Assembly (NCBI GenBank): GCA_014534385.1
Contig: JACVRP010000289.1
Location: 1 to 5,159 of the forward strand
DNA from: Cyanobacteria bacterium Co-bin13
Lineage (GTDB): Bacteria > Cyanobacteriota > Cyanobacteriia > Phormidesmidales > Phormidesmidaceae
Reading direction: 5' to 3'
Length of the DNA stretch: 5,159 nt
Shown here: positions 4,713 through 5,159 of the stretch, one piece after another
Position numbering within the stretch: the stretch's first letter is position 1
Layout: each line of letters opens with the position of its first letter
The notes under the pieces: generated by a model
Told to the model about the DNA's origin: nothing
Database searches by the model: none
What the model saw: the letters and a program-made list of their open reading frames with translations, nothing else
Translations under genes and position numbers: made by a program

Positions 4713-5159
4713 ATGCCATTGTTTGACAGGTTACGGATAGTCGCCGCCGCTGCCCTCCCCCTGCTGCTGGCAGCCGCCCCTACTTTAGCTGCCCCCCAGG
4801 TCGCAGCCTCCCCACCCCTATCCTCGGAAGTCAGCGGCTTGCGTGACCTCAATGCTGTTGTGCTGCAGCGAGAGTATGTTGTCGGCCTAGTTCAGTATCT
4901 AAATCTAAACCAGGTACTGGATAAGGTAGAGGTTGTGCTCGCAGCAATTCAGCAGGAACAAGACTTTTGCTACATCTTTTCAACACACTACACCTACCTG
5001 GAAGGGCGAGTGGATCGGCTGACGACCGATGCCATGCGGGCCATCACCCGCGCTCAAACCTCAGGGCGGTCTTCCAAGGCACTGACAGCCCCCGTGCTCG
5101 TGGCCCCTTTGCCCATCAGCACACCCTCCGAGACCCTGAATGTGATTGCGGCTGCCCAG
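4713..5159 (+). CDS. Predicted secreted protein of unknown function, 3' end cut by window
   Basis: 149 codons from ATG 4713 remain open to the right edge. The N-terminus is a Sec-type signal peptide: MPLFDRLR, then an Ala/Leu-rich core (about 9-23), with a likely cleavage near TLA-AP at residue 26/27. The mature part starts with a Pro/Ala/Ser linker (27-38). A probably helical stretch follows (VSGLRDLNAVVLQREYVVG, 40-58; LNQVLDKVEVVLAAIQQEQ, 65-83). Next are a single cysteine (C86), an aromatic-rich patch (CYIFSTHYTYLEG) and another Ser/Pro-rich stretch. I recognise no family and see no catalytic motif. It is divergent from the mltA operon, so a shared envelope role is possible but only inferred. 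The start is supported by a good ribosome binding site. Confidence 0.75.
   Translation, partial: MPLFDRLRIVAAAALPLLLAAAPTLAAPQVAASPPLSSEVSGLRDLNAVVLQREYVVGLVQYLNLNQVLDKVEVVLAAIQQEQDFCYIFSTHYTYLEGRVDRLTTDAMRAITRAQTSGRSSKALTAPVLVAPLPISTPSETLNVIAAAQ

Noticed and set aside
4634..4852. A 72-codon minus-strand frame
   Set aside because: It is antisense to the signal peptide region of the gene at 4713; the Ala/Arg/Gly-rich translation is what an antisense copy of an Ala-rich signal peptide gives.

Overview
The window looks like a piece of a cyanobacterial chromosome. The 8-bp palindrome GCGATCGC (HIP1, a cyanobacterial hallmark) occurs four times in 5.2 kb, and GC content appears moderately high. 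The protein set (an antiporter with an RCK domain, a CadD-type transporter, a 3D-domain MltA) also fits, for example a filamentous Leptolyngbya- or Nodosilinea-like organism. The genus is inference only.

Layout. Positions 1-1891 (minus) hold most of a large CPA1/NhaP-type cation:proton antiporter fused to a cytoplasmic RCK (TrkA-N/TrkA-C) regulatory module; its C-terminus runs off the left edge. A divergent intergenic region of about 300 bp follows, with a HIP1 site, a nested inverted repeat and a perfect-phase 16-bp tandem duplication. Positions 2199-2843 (plus) encode a 214-residue CadD-family cation efflux protein. It converges on mltA (2981-4162, minus), a lytic transglycosylase. The gap between them is filled by three copies of a short palindromic REP-like element. 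Upstream of mltA, 17 bp away on the same strand, lies an 84-codon gene of unknown function (4180-4434), so the two probably form an operon. After a second divergent intergenic region, a plus-strand gene for a predicted secreted protein of unknown function starts at 4713 and runs off the right edge.

Function. The left half is about membrane cation homeostasis (Na+ or K+/H+ exchange and metal efflux, divergently arranged). The right half concerns the cell envelope (peptidoglycan cleavage, and an exported protein). I see no phage, transposase, CRISPR, RNA gene or defence system. The least explained items are the three-copy repeat block, the small partner gene of mltA, and the tandem repeat just before the CadD-like gene.
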